Below, one piece after another: positions 21,457-35,100 of a stretch of 64,000 bases of DNA. The position numbers and the translations under genes are program-made. The stretch is taken from contig NC_091137.1 in assembly GCF_041381155.1 (NCBI RefSeq), positions 18,335,655-18,399,654 on the forward strand, in the 5' to 3' direction. Numbering within the stretch: position 1 is the stretch's first letter; every line of letters starts with the position of its first letter. Origin of the DNA: Argopecten irradians (lineage: Eukaryota > Mollusca > Bivalvia > Pectinida > Pectinidae). The notes beneath the pieces are model-generated. The model was not told the origin of the DNA. It worked only from the letters and a program-made list of their open reading frames with translations, and did no database searches.

Positions 21457-24400
21457 AGCGAATAGTCGGGCAAGTGACTGTAAAATCGGTAAAAATGGTA
21501 TTAATATATCCGGTATAATTTCTTATGAATAAGAAAAATAAAACTTTCCGTCAAAATCGCTGTACATGCGAAGAAAATAATAATATCTATGGGAATCCTA
21601 AAAGTCCTCCCGACCGGCTATAAGTGCAGTTCAACCTTAACGCATGCGCAACATCCACCACTGTCCGTAGTAAACAAAGCATGGCTACCGTAGTTTTGAA
21701 CCAAAAGGTTTCCGCCAAAACAACCAACTGACTCACCTAAAATGCGAAAGGAAAGGCAATGGAGCAGCGACAATCCCAACAACTGACTTGGTAAACATTA
21801 CGACGCATGGAGAGTGTTAATACAACTTGTTATAGTGAAGAGAACAGTTCAAACGAGCACGCGGCTCCGGACCGCTACTGTACGTACCTAGGCCTACTAC
21901 CCGGTACTCCCTGCTCAGCTGATAGTGAGTGAGTCTTCGTATTTTGATCATTATGTAAATAGTCCCTAGCAGTATTTTTTCATAAATGAGTGGTCACATA
22001 TGGTCACATGTTTCATACCTGTTCCCCAATCGCGTAAAACGTAACCCTGGGGTAAATAGCGGTTCTTTCGTGGGGCCTCTTTAGGGGTAATGAGTGCCCT
22101 GTATATGTACAGTTAGAATGTAACCGCTAGTGCATTATCAAGCTAAGATTTGTTTCAATTAATCTATAATATTATGCTACCGGTAAATACATACAGTTCT
22201 GATGTATATATTAATAGATTTTTAATTTGTAAATTTTTGTTTTGTACATGTTCTGGTAGTGTTATACACATACATTGTATATAAGATTTACATTGTAGGT
22301 TAATTGGTAAAATTGTATTGTATATGTTCTGATATACACATATACATATGTACATGTAGGTTTTAGCTTGTTCTTTAGATATATTTGGAGGACACATACA
22401 GTATTATTTCTGGTCATAATAATAAATAGTGTTTGTATATTTATTACAACTGTACCTGGTTCATGTGTATATGACAAACTTTACAGAGTTGAAATGTACT
22501 GCAGCCATGTATCATTTATAATTATTCTGAATTTTTGTTGGAACTATAGATAATGAATTTTGTATCTTTTTTGAAACAATATTTGATTCTATCAAATGCA
22601 TCAGTGACACATTCACAACTTATAAAATGTTTTCTCTAAAATAAAAAAAAAACCTGTAGAATGAACCTACATTTATTCATTTATATATATTTGAAATTGA
22701 TCATTTCAATTTTTGTCATATTCAACAGATATAAAAAATTGTTGGTTCTTTTTTCAGGCACCATGCATGCATAGTGACATGAATACAGAAAGTTCATCCC
22801 TTGGACCTGTATACAAGTGTATGTATACATATACATACAATTAGCATCATATGAAGACTGAAGAATGTTGATATGAGTGCTCTTGAAAGTAAACTTTTCC
22901 AATATGGACCTAGAAGATCATGAACAGAACATTTAAACAGTATTAATTTATTAAATGTTCCTTTCAACTGTAATCATTAAATAAAATTATGATGCAATAC
23001 TTTTTCATTGTTTAACTTTGTAGAAATATTTGTTTATATTAGTCCTCTAGATCCAGTGATTATAATTCTTGCATCCATATGCCTGCCCATTTGTTTGTCA
23101 GGGCTTGTGAGATAGCTTTTCAATTACTTTTAAAATATAAGGATTTTTTTTACATATAGCAATATAGATACCATTGTCTTAGGATTTCTAAATTCTACTT
23201 TACAAGAGAGTAGACTCAACATATAAATAAAACCATAAAACTAGCAAGTTATCTGAAATGTTACAAATCTTTTTTGTCTGAACCAAATTTCACATTTATT
23301 GTCTATGTGTAACTTGTACATAGACCATTTATGTATTAATACTGTAGTAACAGTGATTACAAACACATAGACTAAAATGTAGTATGTAGTACTATGTACA
23401 TCTGTCTTTGATTTGAGTTCTAAACAAAAAAGTGGTACCTATTGGGAAGTTGTGACTTGGGCGGGGGGTGAAATACAGAAGAAATAGCTACACATGGGAA
23501 AAAAATAAAGATATACAGTACCATATGGATTCAAAGTTGCTCCAAAATCAATGAGACTAAATAACAAAAAAAAAGCCATGTAAACCCCAAATATCCAATG
23601 ACCAGATCAATGATAAAGCACCATTCCACTTCCAGTTATCTGTAGCTATTTCTTCTATATTTCAACCCCCCACTCAAGTTACAACTTCCCAACCTCATGA
23701 TTCTTGTCTTTTAGCCCCCCACCCCCCCCAACACACACATACCTGATTGATTTTCATGTTATTTCAGGTTCCTATTCAGGTATTATTCCTAAAAACCAAA
23801 AAGGGTATACACACTGTGTACTCTCAAAGGAGGGGAACCACTTCATTCAAAAATGTAATTTACAATTTCATCTTAATTTTGAAATTTTCAATTTAATTAT
23901 TAATTACTGGACTATTAAAACAGTATAGAACCCCTCGGCTACAGACAAAGTACTGTGGTACACATTTCTCTTAATTAATTACTTTTCTTCAACTCAATCA
24001 TCTTTTTCTCCAGAGCACAAAAAAGAACAGGAAACAACAGAAAAGGAAAGTAACATACATGTAGGCCTATATGTTTTCTGGAAATATATATGATGTGTTA
24101 ATTCTCACAGCATAGGCCTACATGAATGTGAAGAATTAAATATTATCAATGTTTGAGAGAATTTCCTAGTTGTAATTCTATAGCAGCTACATGGAATGTA
24201 CGTTTACATATATACATTGTACGATACATATACATCATAAAAGTTTCTTTCCTTCCAGCTGGACATTCATGTCATCTCTCTCCAGAACTCAAATATTGTT
24301 TACAAAAAAAAAAAAAAAAACAACCAGAGACATAGATAATTAATTAAATCTTTGCAAAAAACTACACGAATAACTGAACACATATATTGTACTTGTAAAA

Positions 24401-24990
24401 TATCTATGTATGAGCTAATTTATTTTCACATCTTTGACAGCTACACGCATGGACGTTCTATGGAACGTTTTCGTGTGGTTTTAAATGGGAAATTATGTTA
24501 CGATTATTTGTATTTAACCTTCATGATTCGGTTGATGTAAAATACGACGAATGCGATGCTGCAATAATTGCCCCTTGCCGGGGCCCCATCTCTGCATCGG
24601 CCGAATATTTGTGTCGATTTCCATGTACAAGATGCTTTTATCGAAAAATTATTACAAAGCATTGTCATTAATGTAAGAATACTTCATTTGCATCAAATGT
24701 ATCATCTCAAAACAACAATTTGCATACCGCATTAGTGGTTTATCACACGAAACGAAACCGACACGACTGAGAAACACATGTCCATGTTGACATTTCCACG
24801 CAGCCTCGTTTTCAAAGAGTTTGGCGAATTTATATTTAGAACTGTGCTAAATTTACACGGGGCTTCCCCAAAATTTCAATGGTGAAAACTGGACACCGCA
24901 AGCAGAACTTGACCATCATTATGGTATACAATGACTTTTGGAAGGCCAAAGAACGCATTTAGACTGGTTTCCTTTGCCCGACTATTCACT
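21457..24990. mobile_element. TTAA-flanked DNA transposon, 3.5 kb, non-coding copy
   Basis: TTAA (21453-21456) is followed by AGCGAATAGTCGGGCAA. At the other end TTGCCCGACTATTCACT is followed by TTAA (24991-24994). Only one base differs between the two 17-bp ends. TTAA targets are typical of piggyBac and Kolobok elements. No transposase frame was found, only short frames. The left part (21600-21900) is richer in G and C and looks like a former promoter or leader. A smaller hairpin element is nested at 23442-23692. Confidence 0.65.
23442..23692. mobile_element. Hairpin element nested in the TTAA transposon
   Basis: TTGGGAAGTTGTGACTTG near the left and CAAGTTACAACTTCCCAA at the right are inverted copies. 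GAAATACAGAAGAAATAGCT continues the left arm and is mirrored before the right arm. Arms are about 60 bp with a 130-bp centre. Confidence 0.65.
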
Positions 24991-27366
24991 TTAACTTTTA
25001 GTATATTAATTAACTCATTTTCTTTTCTTTTAAAGAGACATTGATGAAATTGACAATTTCAGTAATTAGTATGTGTACTAGTATATAGATTACTTACACG
25101 CATTAAACGAAAATGGCACTCGGATTTTTACCAGATTTATTGGGTTAATAAATCTACTTATTTCAGAAATAAGAAATTTTAATATATAAAATAGATTTCA
25201 GTCATTTCAGGAAAAAAAAAACCTATTTAACTTGTGGTGGTTGAATCAACTTTGTTTAACTCAAAAATTCAACATTGTACATTATATAAGTACAATGTTC
25301 TACAACATGTTAACTAAATTTAATATAAATGATAAACCAATTCTTTTATTCCTTTTTTGAGTCCTTCAGTCACAGCATCTATGAGTGGCCTTGGCACTTT
25401 GATTTTTGTTCTTTTATCAATTAAATGAATTTAAAAATAACAAATGACTATCGAATGGTTTTGGTCACTGTTTTAGTTAGAATACTAAATATATCAAAAC
25501 ATATATAAGGAAAACACTTCAGGAAATAGATGCATGACACCTACCCACGATGAGATACAAAACGATTTGTAACTAATCAAATTTTAACTAAGTTATTGTT
25601 AAATCATAGTTAGAAGCACAAGAAAAATCAATAAGTAAAAACAGATGATGTTTATATGTTTTGAAATATGTTAGTAGCTCTGACAAATTCTATCGTAAAC
25701 TTAAAGATATTCAAGTTGGGTTCTCTGTTACAAACATGACAACCAGATAAAGTATTTCAAAGTTAAAGTGGTTATAAGTAAAATTGGGATAATTTGTTTT
25801 GAAGAGCTATTCGTTATTCATCATACTTCGTACATGAGATGAATACCAAATATACACATTGGTGATTTTGTTAAATGATCTTATAAGAGGTCAAAGTTTA
25901 AGTTGCTACAGCAATATCCTTAATTGACATATCAGAATGTTGTCTTTCCTGTTGCCTGAATTATGGTACTTTGTACTAATGCGCTGATTTAGAGGGTATT
26001 TTAAATTGGGTAATAGAGGTGATATTGGTTAGGTCAAATCTTCGTGAAAGTTCATTATATTCTTACAAGGTTTTTTAAAGTGAAACTACTAGTATAAATA
26101 TTACATCCATACGGAGGCACAGAGGTGACACAAAAACAATTTTTAATGTAGGACAAAAAATATTTATTTTATGAAGTGTTGATTTTTTTTCTTTAACATG
26201 CTCACGTTAAAAATTTTGTGCAAGGCAATTTTTCATGCATGGTGAAAAAATGTATTATTTTATGTTAGACGAGAATTAGTTTTTTTATTTAATAAGTGTG
26301 AAAAATATATATTTTTTTAAGTGCTCACTTAGAACTTATTGTGTGCTCACGATGAGTCTATGTTTTTAGGCCTTGTACCAAGTGTATCCTTTCCAAGTTC
26401 AAAGTTTATAATGTAATGTTCCTTTACAGTGATAAATGGTCAAACAAAGTGTGAAAATTGATGTTTTTATTGTTAAATTCCCAAGTAATTAAATATTATT
26501 GTTTTGTGAATTTCAGTTCTGAAAAGGATGACAAATTAAAGAATTGAAGAATTAGGATATAGTGATCTGTTAATGTTAAGCATTTGTTCTATTCCGCATG
26601 AAAACTTTGCTGGCAACTAAACTTGGAATCTTAATCTTGTGACTACCTGGATTACAATACTTTCATTGTCAATCATTTCCTAGCATGGGGTTGATGTTTA
26701 GCACTCCATGTGGATCATGGTATGATCTGCTTAAGATGGATGCATCCTAGGGTGACATGAGCTGGGTACCAAGATAACTTAGATATTTTAGACATAGTCA
26801 ATGGGTCAATGATTGGTTAATGGTTGTTAAGCAAGTTTCTTCTCGGGCTTCACTGATTATAACAGGGTTTTCAGTTATTTAAAATGTTTCTTTATGAGAA
26901 AATCACCAGCAACACCTACACTGCAATTAGGATGAAAGAATTGCGAATGCTGATGATCGTTAGACGAACCATTCATTGAATATGACCTAATCTATACCAG
27001 TCACCCAGTCCATGTGACGTTATGACGTAATCATCTTAACCAAGATCCACATGCAGTACTTAACATCGATCTCAAGCTATCAAATCGTCGTAAAATGAAA
27101 GTTTCCAGCAAACTCATTCAAGATTTAATGTCAAAATAATAGAATTGCTTAAATTGGTCACTGTGACGTACTTCAATTTGTCATCATTTTTTTTCTGAAC
27201 TGAAATTCACCAACCCATGAATTACTGGCAAAAACTGCAAACATTATTATTTCTACTATTCATTAGATCTTAAACAATGAAAAATTAATTTTCACCTTTT
27301 GACCTTTGAAATTACCATGAAAATAATAGATGTTATGAATAGCATACAATATGCAGTTGACTGTAA
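24991..27366. other. Intergenic DNA, nothing recognised
   Basis: AT-rich spacer without a convincing exon, tandem array or inverted repeat on either strand. Confidence 0.5.
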
Positions 27367-27375
27367 GGCATCATC

Positions 27376-27831
27376 CATCCTCAATACTCCAGGGCTTCCG
27401 ATCACTTACGATCTCTACACCCCTTGGATACAGGATCACGAAAGAATTTTAGACTAAAGTTTTGGTTTAGCCAATCATTCATGACGTAACTTTTTGTAAC
27501 GTTATCTTTGATTGGCTAATCGTCTAAACTTAGGACGGTTTTGGATTTAAGATTATTTTATGGTCCTATCTCATTGTAAAACTGAAAGCAGCTCAGGGAA
27601 GAAAATTTGAACCAATCACAGGCCTGCAAAGATTTCCTTTGAAGACTACAGAGAGGGTGACGCCCAACTTCAAAGCCACACAGTCAACCACAGTGTACCA
27701 TTATACAGCACTTTTAATGTACATCAAAGGACTTAAATTACCTATTGTGTTCTGTTGCCTCCAGTTTTACTATGAGATAGTCCAGGGTGTAAAGATCGCA
27801 AATGATTGGAACCCTTGAAGTATCAAGGATG
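27376..27831. mobile_element. Short sister copy of the Mutator-like TIR element
   Basis: The ends CATCCTCAATACTCCAGGG and its complement match 1517-3895, as does the backbone (AACCACAGTGTAC, ACATCAAAGGACT). The flanks GGCATCATC (27367-27375) and GGCATAATA (27832-27840) agree at 7 of 9 positions, a second independent 9-bp duplication. It lacks the hAT-like and tandem-core insertions of the large copy but carries its own MITE in the left TIR. Confidence 0.8.
27431..27563. mobile_element. MITE nested in the left TIR of the Mutator-like copy
   Basis: CAGGATCACGAAAGAATTTT, then mirrored TTTAGCCAATCA and TGATTGGCTAA arms, match the MITE at 15432-15556. It splits the CCCCTGGA/CTATCTCAT part of the host TIR, so it arrived later. 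Confidence 0.7.
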
Positions 27832-28084
27832 GGCATAATAATGCAAACTATTTTGCTTATCACTGTGTGGCCATAAAATGACCCAAAATGATATCCCTTC
27901 TTTAAGTTAACTTGGTTACATTTAAGGAACATGCTACAGATCCAATATAATCTATATCCCTTAGTTTATTGACAAGAAGTTTTTTAGCCTATTTATACCA
28001 TTGTAACGTTGGATGAAGCCTGAACGTTATCACTGACAGATTGACATGTAAATGTATGTATTTTAGAATATCAAAAGAAATAAT

Positions 28085-28640
28085 TTTGAATTGAAATGAC
28101 AAGAAGTCATTTAAAGATTTTAGTCTATTTGATCCCCATGAACTTAAATGAAGGTCAATGCCATTTATTTGAAGTCCTTCATCCCAGCATGCTATAGGTC
28201 CAATATCAGGTCTTCAGGCCTCTTGTTTATTGACAAGAGGTTATCTAAATTTGTATAGCTTATTTGAATACTTTTACCTTGAATAAAGATAATTCATTTG
28301 AACAAATTTGGTAGCCCTTCAGTCAAGCATGCCACATGCCCAATATCAGGTATCTAGGCATCTTGGTTATTGACAAGACTCGTTTTTAAGATTTCAGCCT
28401 ATTTGACCCCTGTAGCCTTGAAAGAAGGTCAAAATCATTCATTTGAACAAATTTGGTAGCTCTTCATCCTAGCATGCTATAGACTCAATATTAGGTCACT
28501 GTACCTCTTGATTATTGACGAGAAGTTGTTTTAAAGACTTTAGCCTATTTTATCCCTGCAACCTTGAATATCAATATGATTCTTTTGAAGAAACCTTGTA
28601 GTCTTTTATCATAGCGTGCTGCAGGACCAATATGAGTACT
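28085..28640 (-). repeat. Worn tandem-core repeat, ~140-bp units
   Basis: Four degenerate units carry TTTAGCCTATTTGA-CCC, AATGAAGGTCA, ATTTGAACAAATTTGGTAG and CATCC-AGCATGCTA, in the opposite reading to the units at 2812-3790. Terminal modules were not clear. Confidence 0.6.
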
Positions 28641-29046
28641 CCAGGCCTTTTGATCAAGTTTACAGACAGCAGATGACAAAGGACGATCTTTGATGACAAT
28701 AAATCCTCCTGTTCCTGAAAACTTATTATTCAATAACAAAACAACAATTGTATCTTAATAGTATTTAATAATAGTTCAGAATTTGTTTCATTGTAACAAT
28801 TTATTTTTTCTGTTTAGTTTTGTTACTGTGAAATGGATTATATCTTATCCCTGAATAAATACTCGTTTTTGAAAAGCCGATGAAATTTCAATATGACATT
28901 GATGTGTTATCTCAAAAACTTAACTCATGATATTTGTTTCATGAAACTGTGAAAACGTTTAAGCAAATTGAGAATATTGTCCAAGGAAACTTTACATACA
29001 GCTCCATGCTGTCAGAGTTAAAATGTCTTTTTTCTGTGTGAACCTT

Positions 29047-29167
29047 CTAACTTTTCGCTGCTGCTTTCACTTGAGCTTGTTGAAGTTGCTGTTGATATTT
29101 TGCTAAACTTTCACGACAGGTTTCTTGTTTTTTCTCAAAATCTTTTATTGAAGCTTCATGTCTTTTT
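29047..29167 (-). CDS. PFDN6: PFDN6 exon 4: C-terminal helix and stop
   Basis: It codes for KRHEASIKDFEKKQETCRES and a Gln-rich end, LAKYQQQLQQAQVKAAAKS, then TAG. The acceptor is CTTTTTTTCAG. A possible AATAAA lies on the minus strand at 28800-28805. Confidence 0.95.
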
Positions 29168-32100
29168 CTGAAAAAAAGACAAACATATATTATCTACAAA
29201 TTATCTCTGATTACTTGTTTATAACAGAAATGTTTTGAGGACATAAATACCTCTCATGTGACTGTCTGCTGACCATTCTGTTTTCTGACTGGTCTTTAAA
29301 TAAAACTCTACAGAGGGGATAAGGACAAACGTGCATTATCTGCAAATCATCTCTGATTATTATACTTGTTTATAACAGAATTGGGGGAGGGAGTCCATCG
29401 CATAAATTAGAAGAATGTAAAATCATACTATTTGAGAAATAATGGTACATAATTGCATCGTTCTGTAAACTATATATATATATCAAAAGTGATATTTAGT
29501 CTAAGTCAAACAGTGCATGTTGGACTCAAGTGTCTGATAAAGTTAATGTCTTTTAGCTAAAACTAAAACTTACAGTTCACCAGTAATGTAGTCTATTCTT
29601 TTCTGTACATTTTGCTTGGCTTCTGGTATAGACTGTTTGACAAGGACGGGCCCAATCATCTTATATACATTGGCTCCCTCTTCTAAACGTGCAAATTCCT
29701 AAAAGGAAAATTAATTTGTGTTTGATATCATCATATAAATCCATTTATGAAAGACACAGATATTACAGGCATATAAGAGATCCCAAACGGCCTTGGCACC
29801 CACCACTGAATGATCTACCGGCACATCCGTGAAAAGAAAGAGGGATCTTTTCTCTCCTTTTCACTTCCTTCCCTTTTCCTTTGAAGCATTAAGCATAACT
29901 ATGGAAGGTTAGAATTGAAAATTATCCTTTCCAGATATTCTGAGAAATAGCAATAACAAGAGGCCCAGAGGGCCTGTATCGCTCATCTGGTTTGTTATGC
30001 CAAGTAATGATCTGAATACAGGTTCATTGTTTCTTTTCTGAAGGAATTTTAATATTAACCTCTAAATCCCCTATTGGGCCCCAACCCTACTGCCCCCAGG
30101 GGGTCAGAGCCAAAATTTATACAAGTTCTGTTCCCCTTCCCCCAAGGATGTTTATGGCCAAATTTGGTCACAATCCAAGCAAAACTTCAGGACAAGTAGC
30201 GATTTATAGGATTGACCTCTATTTCCCCTATTGGGCCCCAGCCCGTCCTGCCCCCGGGGGACCAGAGCCAAAATTTATACAAGTTCTGTTCCCCTTCCCC
30301 AAAGGATGTTTGTGGCCCAATTTGGTTACAATTCATGTAGAACTCTATGACTAGTAGGGATTCAAAGTAATTATCTATTTCCCCTATTGGGCCCCGCCCC
30401 TCCAGCCCCCGGGGGGGCCAGAGCCAATATTTATACAAGTTCTGTTCCCCTTCCCCCAAGGATGTTTGTGGCCAAATTTGGTTACAATCCATTCAGAACT
30501 CTATGACAAGTAGTGATATAAAGGATTTACCTCTATTTCCCCTATTGGGCCCCGCCCCTCCTGCCCCTGGGGGACCAGAGCCAAAATTTATACAAGTTCT
30601 GTTCCCCTTCCCCCAAGGATGTTTGTGGCCAAATTTGGTTACATTCCATTCAGAACTCTATGACAAGTAGCGATATAAAGGATTTACCTCTATTTCCCCT
30701 ATTGGTCCCCGCCCCTCCTGCCTCCAGGGGACCGGAGCCGAAATTTATACAAGTTCTGTTCCCCTTCCCCCAAGGATGTTTGTGACCAAATTTGGTTACA
30801 TTCCATTCAGAACTCTATGACTAGTAGAGATTTAAAGGATTTACCTCTATTTCCCCTATTGGGCCCCGCCCCTCCTCCCCCTGGGGGATCAGAGCCAAAA
30901 TTTATACAAGTTCTGTTCCCTTTCCTCCAAGGATGTTTATGGTTTAAATTTGGTTACATTCCATTCAGAACTCTATGACTAGTAGCAATTGAAAGGATTT
31001 ACCTCTATTTCCCTTATTGGGCCCCGCTCCTCCTGCCCCCAGGGGACCAAAGCCAAAATTTATACAAGTTCTGTTCCCCTTCCCCCAAGGATGTTTGTAG
31101 CCAAATTTGGTTACATTCCATTCAGAACTCTATGACTAGTAGTGATTTAAAGGATTTACCTCTATTTCCCCTATTTGGCCCCGCCCCTCCTGCCCCTGGG
31201 AGGTCAGAGCCAAAATTTATACAAGTTCTGTTCCCCTTCCCCAAGGATGTTTGTGGCTAACTTTGGTTACAATCCATGCAGAACTCTAGGACAAGTAGCG
31301 ATTTAAAGGATTTACCTTTATTTCCCCTATAGGGCCCCGCCCCTCCTGGCCCCGGGGGGGTCAGAGCCCAAATTTATACAAGTGCTGTTTCCCTTCCCTA
31401 AAGGATGTTTGTGGCCAAATTTGGTTACAATTCATGTAGAACTCTATGACTAGTAGCGATTTAAAGGATTAACCTCTTTTTAACCTATTGGGCCCCGCCC
31501 CTCCTGCCCCTGGGGGATCAGAGCCAAAATTAATACAAGTTCTGTTCCCCCTCCCCCAAGGATGTTTGTGGCCAAATTTGGTTACAATCCACATGCAGAA
31601 CTCTATGACTAGTAGCGATTTAAAGGAAATGTTGACGGACAGACGGACGGACGAACGGACGGACGGACGACATACGCCGCACCATGACATAAGCTCCCCG
31701 GAGCCATCATGGAGGTTCAGATGGAAAGGGAGATAGATGAACAGTTATTGATGGACAATTGACCACGGATTACTACTGTGGATGAAAGGCGATTTGAGTT
31801 GCCAACCATCGTCATATGGTGGGCTAAAGATATTTATTTATAAAATGAATAAGCAATATTAACGAAATGTTGGTTTGCAGAAGCTAAGTAATGATTTTTA
31901 TGAAACCTTTTATTCATGTACATTGTACACAAGGAATTGACACAAGAGGCCCATGGGCCTTAACGGTCACCTGATTTAGAATATATAATGAAACAAATAA
32001 TGAAACAAATTAAAGACATATAAACACTATATACTGGGCCGTGAAGTTGGTCAGTGATTAATAAATTTGACTTTTTAGACTATGAAGAGTATTTGCTTCC

Positions 32101-35100
32101 ATCAAACCTGTGAACCTAGAAGTATTTTTTGAAATTTTAATCATTTTGACCCTGTTTGGTCCTGCCCCTCTGGTCCCCCAGGGGGTCATCAAGGACTGAT
32201 ATGGATGTTAAAATGCTATCTCAGGCTAATAATTCTTACCAAGTTTGACTAATTTCCTATGAAAATTGAGCAAAAAAATGCTCATTTATGTGTTTTTCAT
32301 ATATAAACTAAAGTAAACTTGACCCCCTCCCCAAGGGGAAACATGAGACCCCAGGGTCATATAATTCACAATTTTTGTAAAGGCCCTTAAGACCTTTCTA
32401 TCTATGAAAAGTATTTGATTCTACCATTTCCAGAATTTCAGAAGAAGATTTTTGAAGTTTTAGCCTATTAAACCCCTTTTGACCCCGCCCCTAAAGCCCC
32501 TGGGGGTCAGTCATAGAAAAATTGTTAATAGAAATTAATGGCCATCTTATACTGATAATTCTGACAACATTTGACTCATTTCCAATAACAAATGACCAAA
32601 TAGTGTTCAAAAATGTGTTTTCCCTATATAAACTATAGCAAACTTAACCCCCTCCCCAGGGGGAAACTAGAGACCCCAGGGTCATATAATTCACAAATTT
32701 GTAAAGGACCTTAAGACCTTTCTATCTATGAAAAGTATTTGATTCTACCATTTCCAAAATTTCAGAAGAAGACTTTTGAAGTTTTAGCCTATTAAACCCC
32801 TTTTGACCCCGCCCCTAAAGCCCCTGGGGGTCAGTCATAGAAAAATTGTTAATAGGATTTAATGGCCATCTCATACTGACAATTCTGACAACGTTAACAT
32901 TTGACTCATTTCTTATTACAAATGACCAAATAATGTTCAAAAATGTGTTTTCCCTATATAGTTTTACTATAGTAAACTTAACCCCCTCCCCAGGGGGAAA
33001 CTAGAGATCCCAGGGTCATATAATTCACAATTTTTGTAAAGGACCTTAAGACCTTTCTATCAATGAAGAGTATTTGATTCTACCATATCTGTGAGTAGAG
33101 AAGAAGATTTTTGAAATTTTACTCAATTTTACCCCTTTTGGCCCCTCCCACAGCCCCCTGGAGGGTGGGGACCATATAATTCACAATTTTGATTGGCCTT
33201 ATGCCTTAGAAGGTTTGTGCACAATTTCATTGAAATTGCTTCAGCAGTTTTGGAGAAGAAGTCGAAAATGTAAATTGTTTACGGACATACGACGCACGAC
33301 GACAGACAAAAGGCGATTAGAATAGGTCACTTGAGACTTCGTCTCAGGTGACCTAAAAACTGAGCCTTTCGAAAAAAAAGGATTTTCTTATTAGCACCAA
33401 ATAGCACCAATGATGTTCTGCTATAGAAATAAACATATTATACTGATGTAGATTTCAATTGCTATAACAGAACAGAACACATGTAGCTTTCAAGAGAATC
33501 TGGTATTACATTAATCTTACACTAGCAATCATCCACAAATAATCTTTATTTCAATTTTTTTTTGTATTTAAGCTAAACGAGATTTAAATAATTTGTCTCT
33601 TTAGTATTAAATCTCCACTGAACACAAGTTGTGATGGCCCAGTGGTTAAGGTGTTCAGACATATTACCACTAGCTCTCCACCTCAATATTTAAATTTCAA
33701 ATTGGTCAGTTACAAGATTTAATGTAATGACTGCAGATTTGTGGTTTTTTTCTGCAAGTACCATGTACTCCAGCTACTATGAATTGGGTTAATCATCATC
33801 AACGACCAGGTAGCTCAGTCGATAGAGCATCCAGCTAGACTTTGTCATCATTGTTCAAAGGTCTCGGGTTTGAGTCCGGTCTGGCTACTACATTTTCTCC
33901 TCTCCTTTCAGTGATTTTTAGGTACATTTGGGACTGAAAAAAGCCCCCTTGGCCCTTCCCCTAGAGAAATTATGCTGGTTTTTTTCCAATTTTATGTAAA
34001 TATTTTCCCAAATAAAGAAAAATCTTTCTAAAATAAACATTTTCGAGAAAAATACAACATTTGTTTTTCCTTAATGAAGAGGTACAGACCCCTGAAATTA
34101 TTGAGTAAGAAAATCACTGCCTTTTGCAGTACTTGGCTCTACTGATCATAAACTCACCTCTTTTACTAGTGTATTCTCATTGAGCTGGCCATCAAGTTGC
34201 TGTCTCTGACTTACAACTTTCTGATAATCTGTAAAATATAAACACATAATACATATATAATGCAATACATTAATATCTCTTAATGTTCAACAATGCTTTA
34301 TGCATTGGTGTATCCACATCTGGAAAAAATTCTTCTTCTTAATTTTTCAATTGCTGTCAATCAAAACATCCGGGTACTGCATGTGACTTTGCATTTTGTA
34401 TCTTTGTGTATACTACACCATTTATGTGTACTAAGACTTTAAACACATGCTTTTGCAATCTTTTTTAGTGACCAGGCTGATAGCCAGGCCATGTTATTAT
34501 ATAAGTATGGTAAAGATACTATCATAAATGATGTCTGTTGCAGCCATTGCTAGCAGTAGGTAGAATTTATAGGATGGTAAACTAACGAGCCACATAATTA
34601 GTGCTGTCTTGAAGTGTCATATTTTAAATTTTAGCAGGAATATCAGAGTAAATTGATCATTTCAAATCAATGTATTTGTGTAGATATTGTAGTGCTTTCA
34701 GTTCCTCTTTTTTATAACCATATATATTCAATCAGCAATATACGCTTCAAAGGTCAGTGCTCTCCTTAGCCTAGTGCTGCAATGATAAAATGTGGGACAA
34801 TATATCACGGTATAAACTACGTACATAGTTCGGTTCACAGTATGTTTTTTTCCCTATATCATGGTACGCCCCACCATGCAATTTCCAGATTGGGCAAAAT
34901 CAGGGTTTTTTGAGCGTTTATCAGTACTTGCTACCAAAGATATTCGCCATTGATGCACATCATTTCTGTGTTATTCTAAATCAATACAATCACTAACTAA
35001 AGCATCTATGTAAGGCATTTAAAGTTTCAAATATGTTTATTTATGAACTTAACATATCTATACTTCACAATCAGTTGGAGAAACCATTCTTTATATTTTG

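Noticed and set aside
33804-33890. A tRNA gene
   Set aside because: A and B boxes are present, but the anticodon arm cannot be formed and a second tRNA-like head lies just upstream, so this is a SINE.
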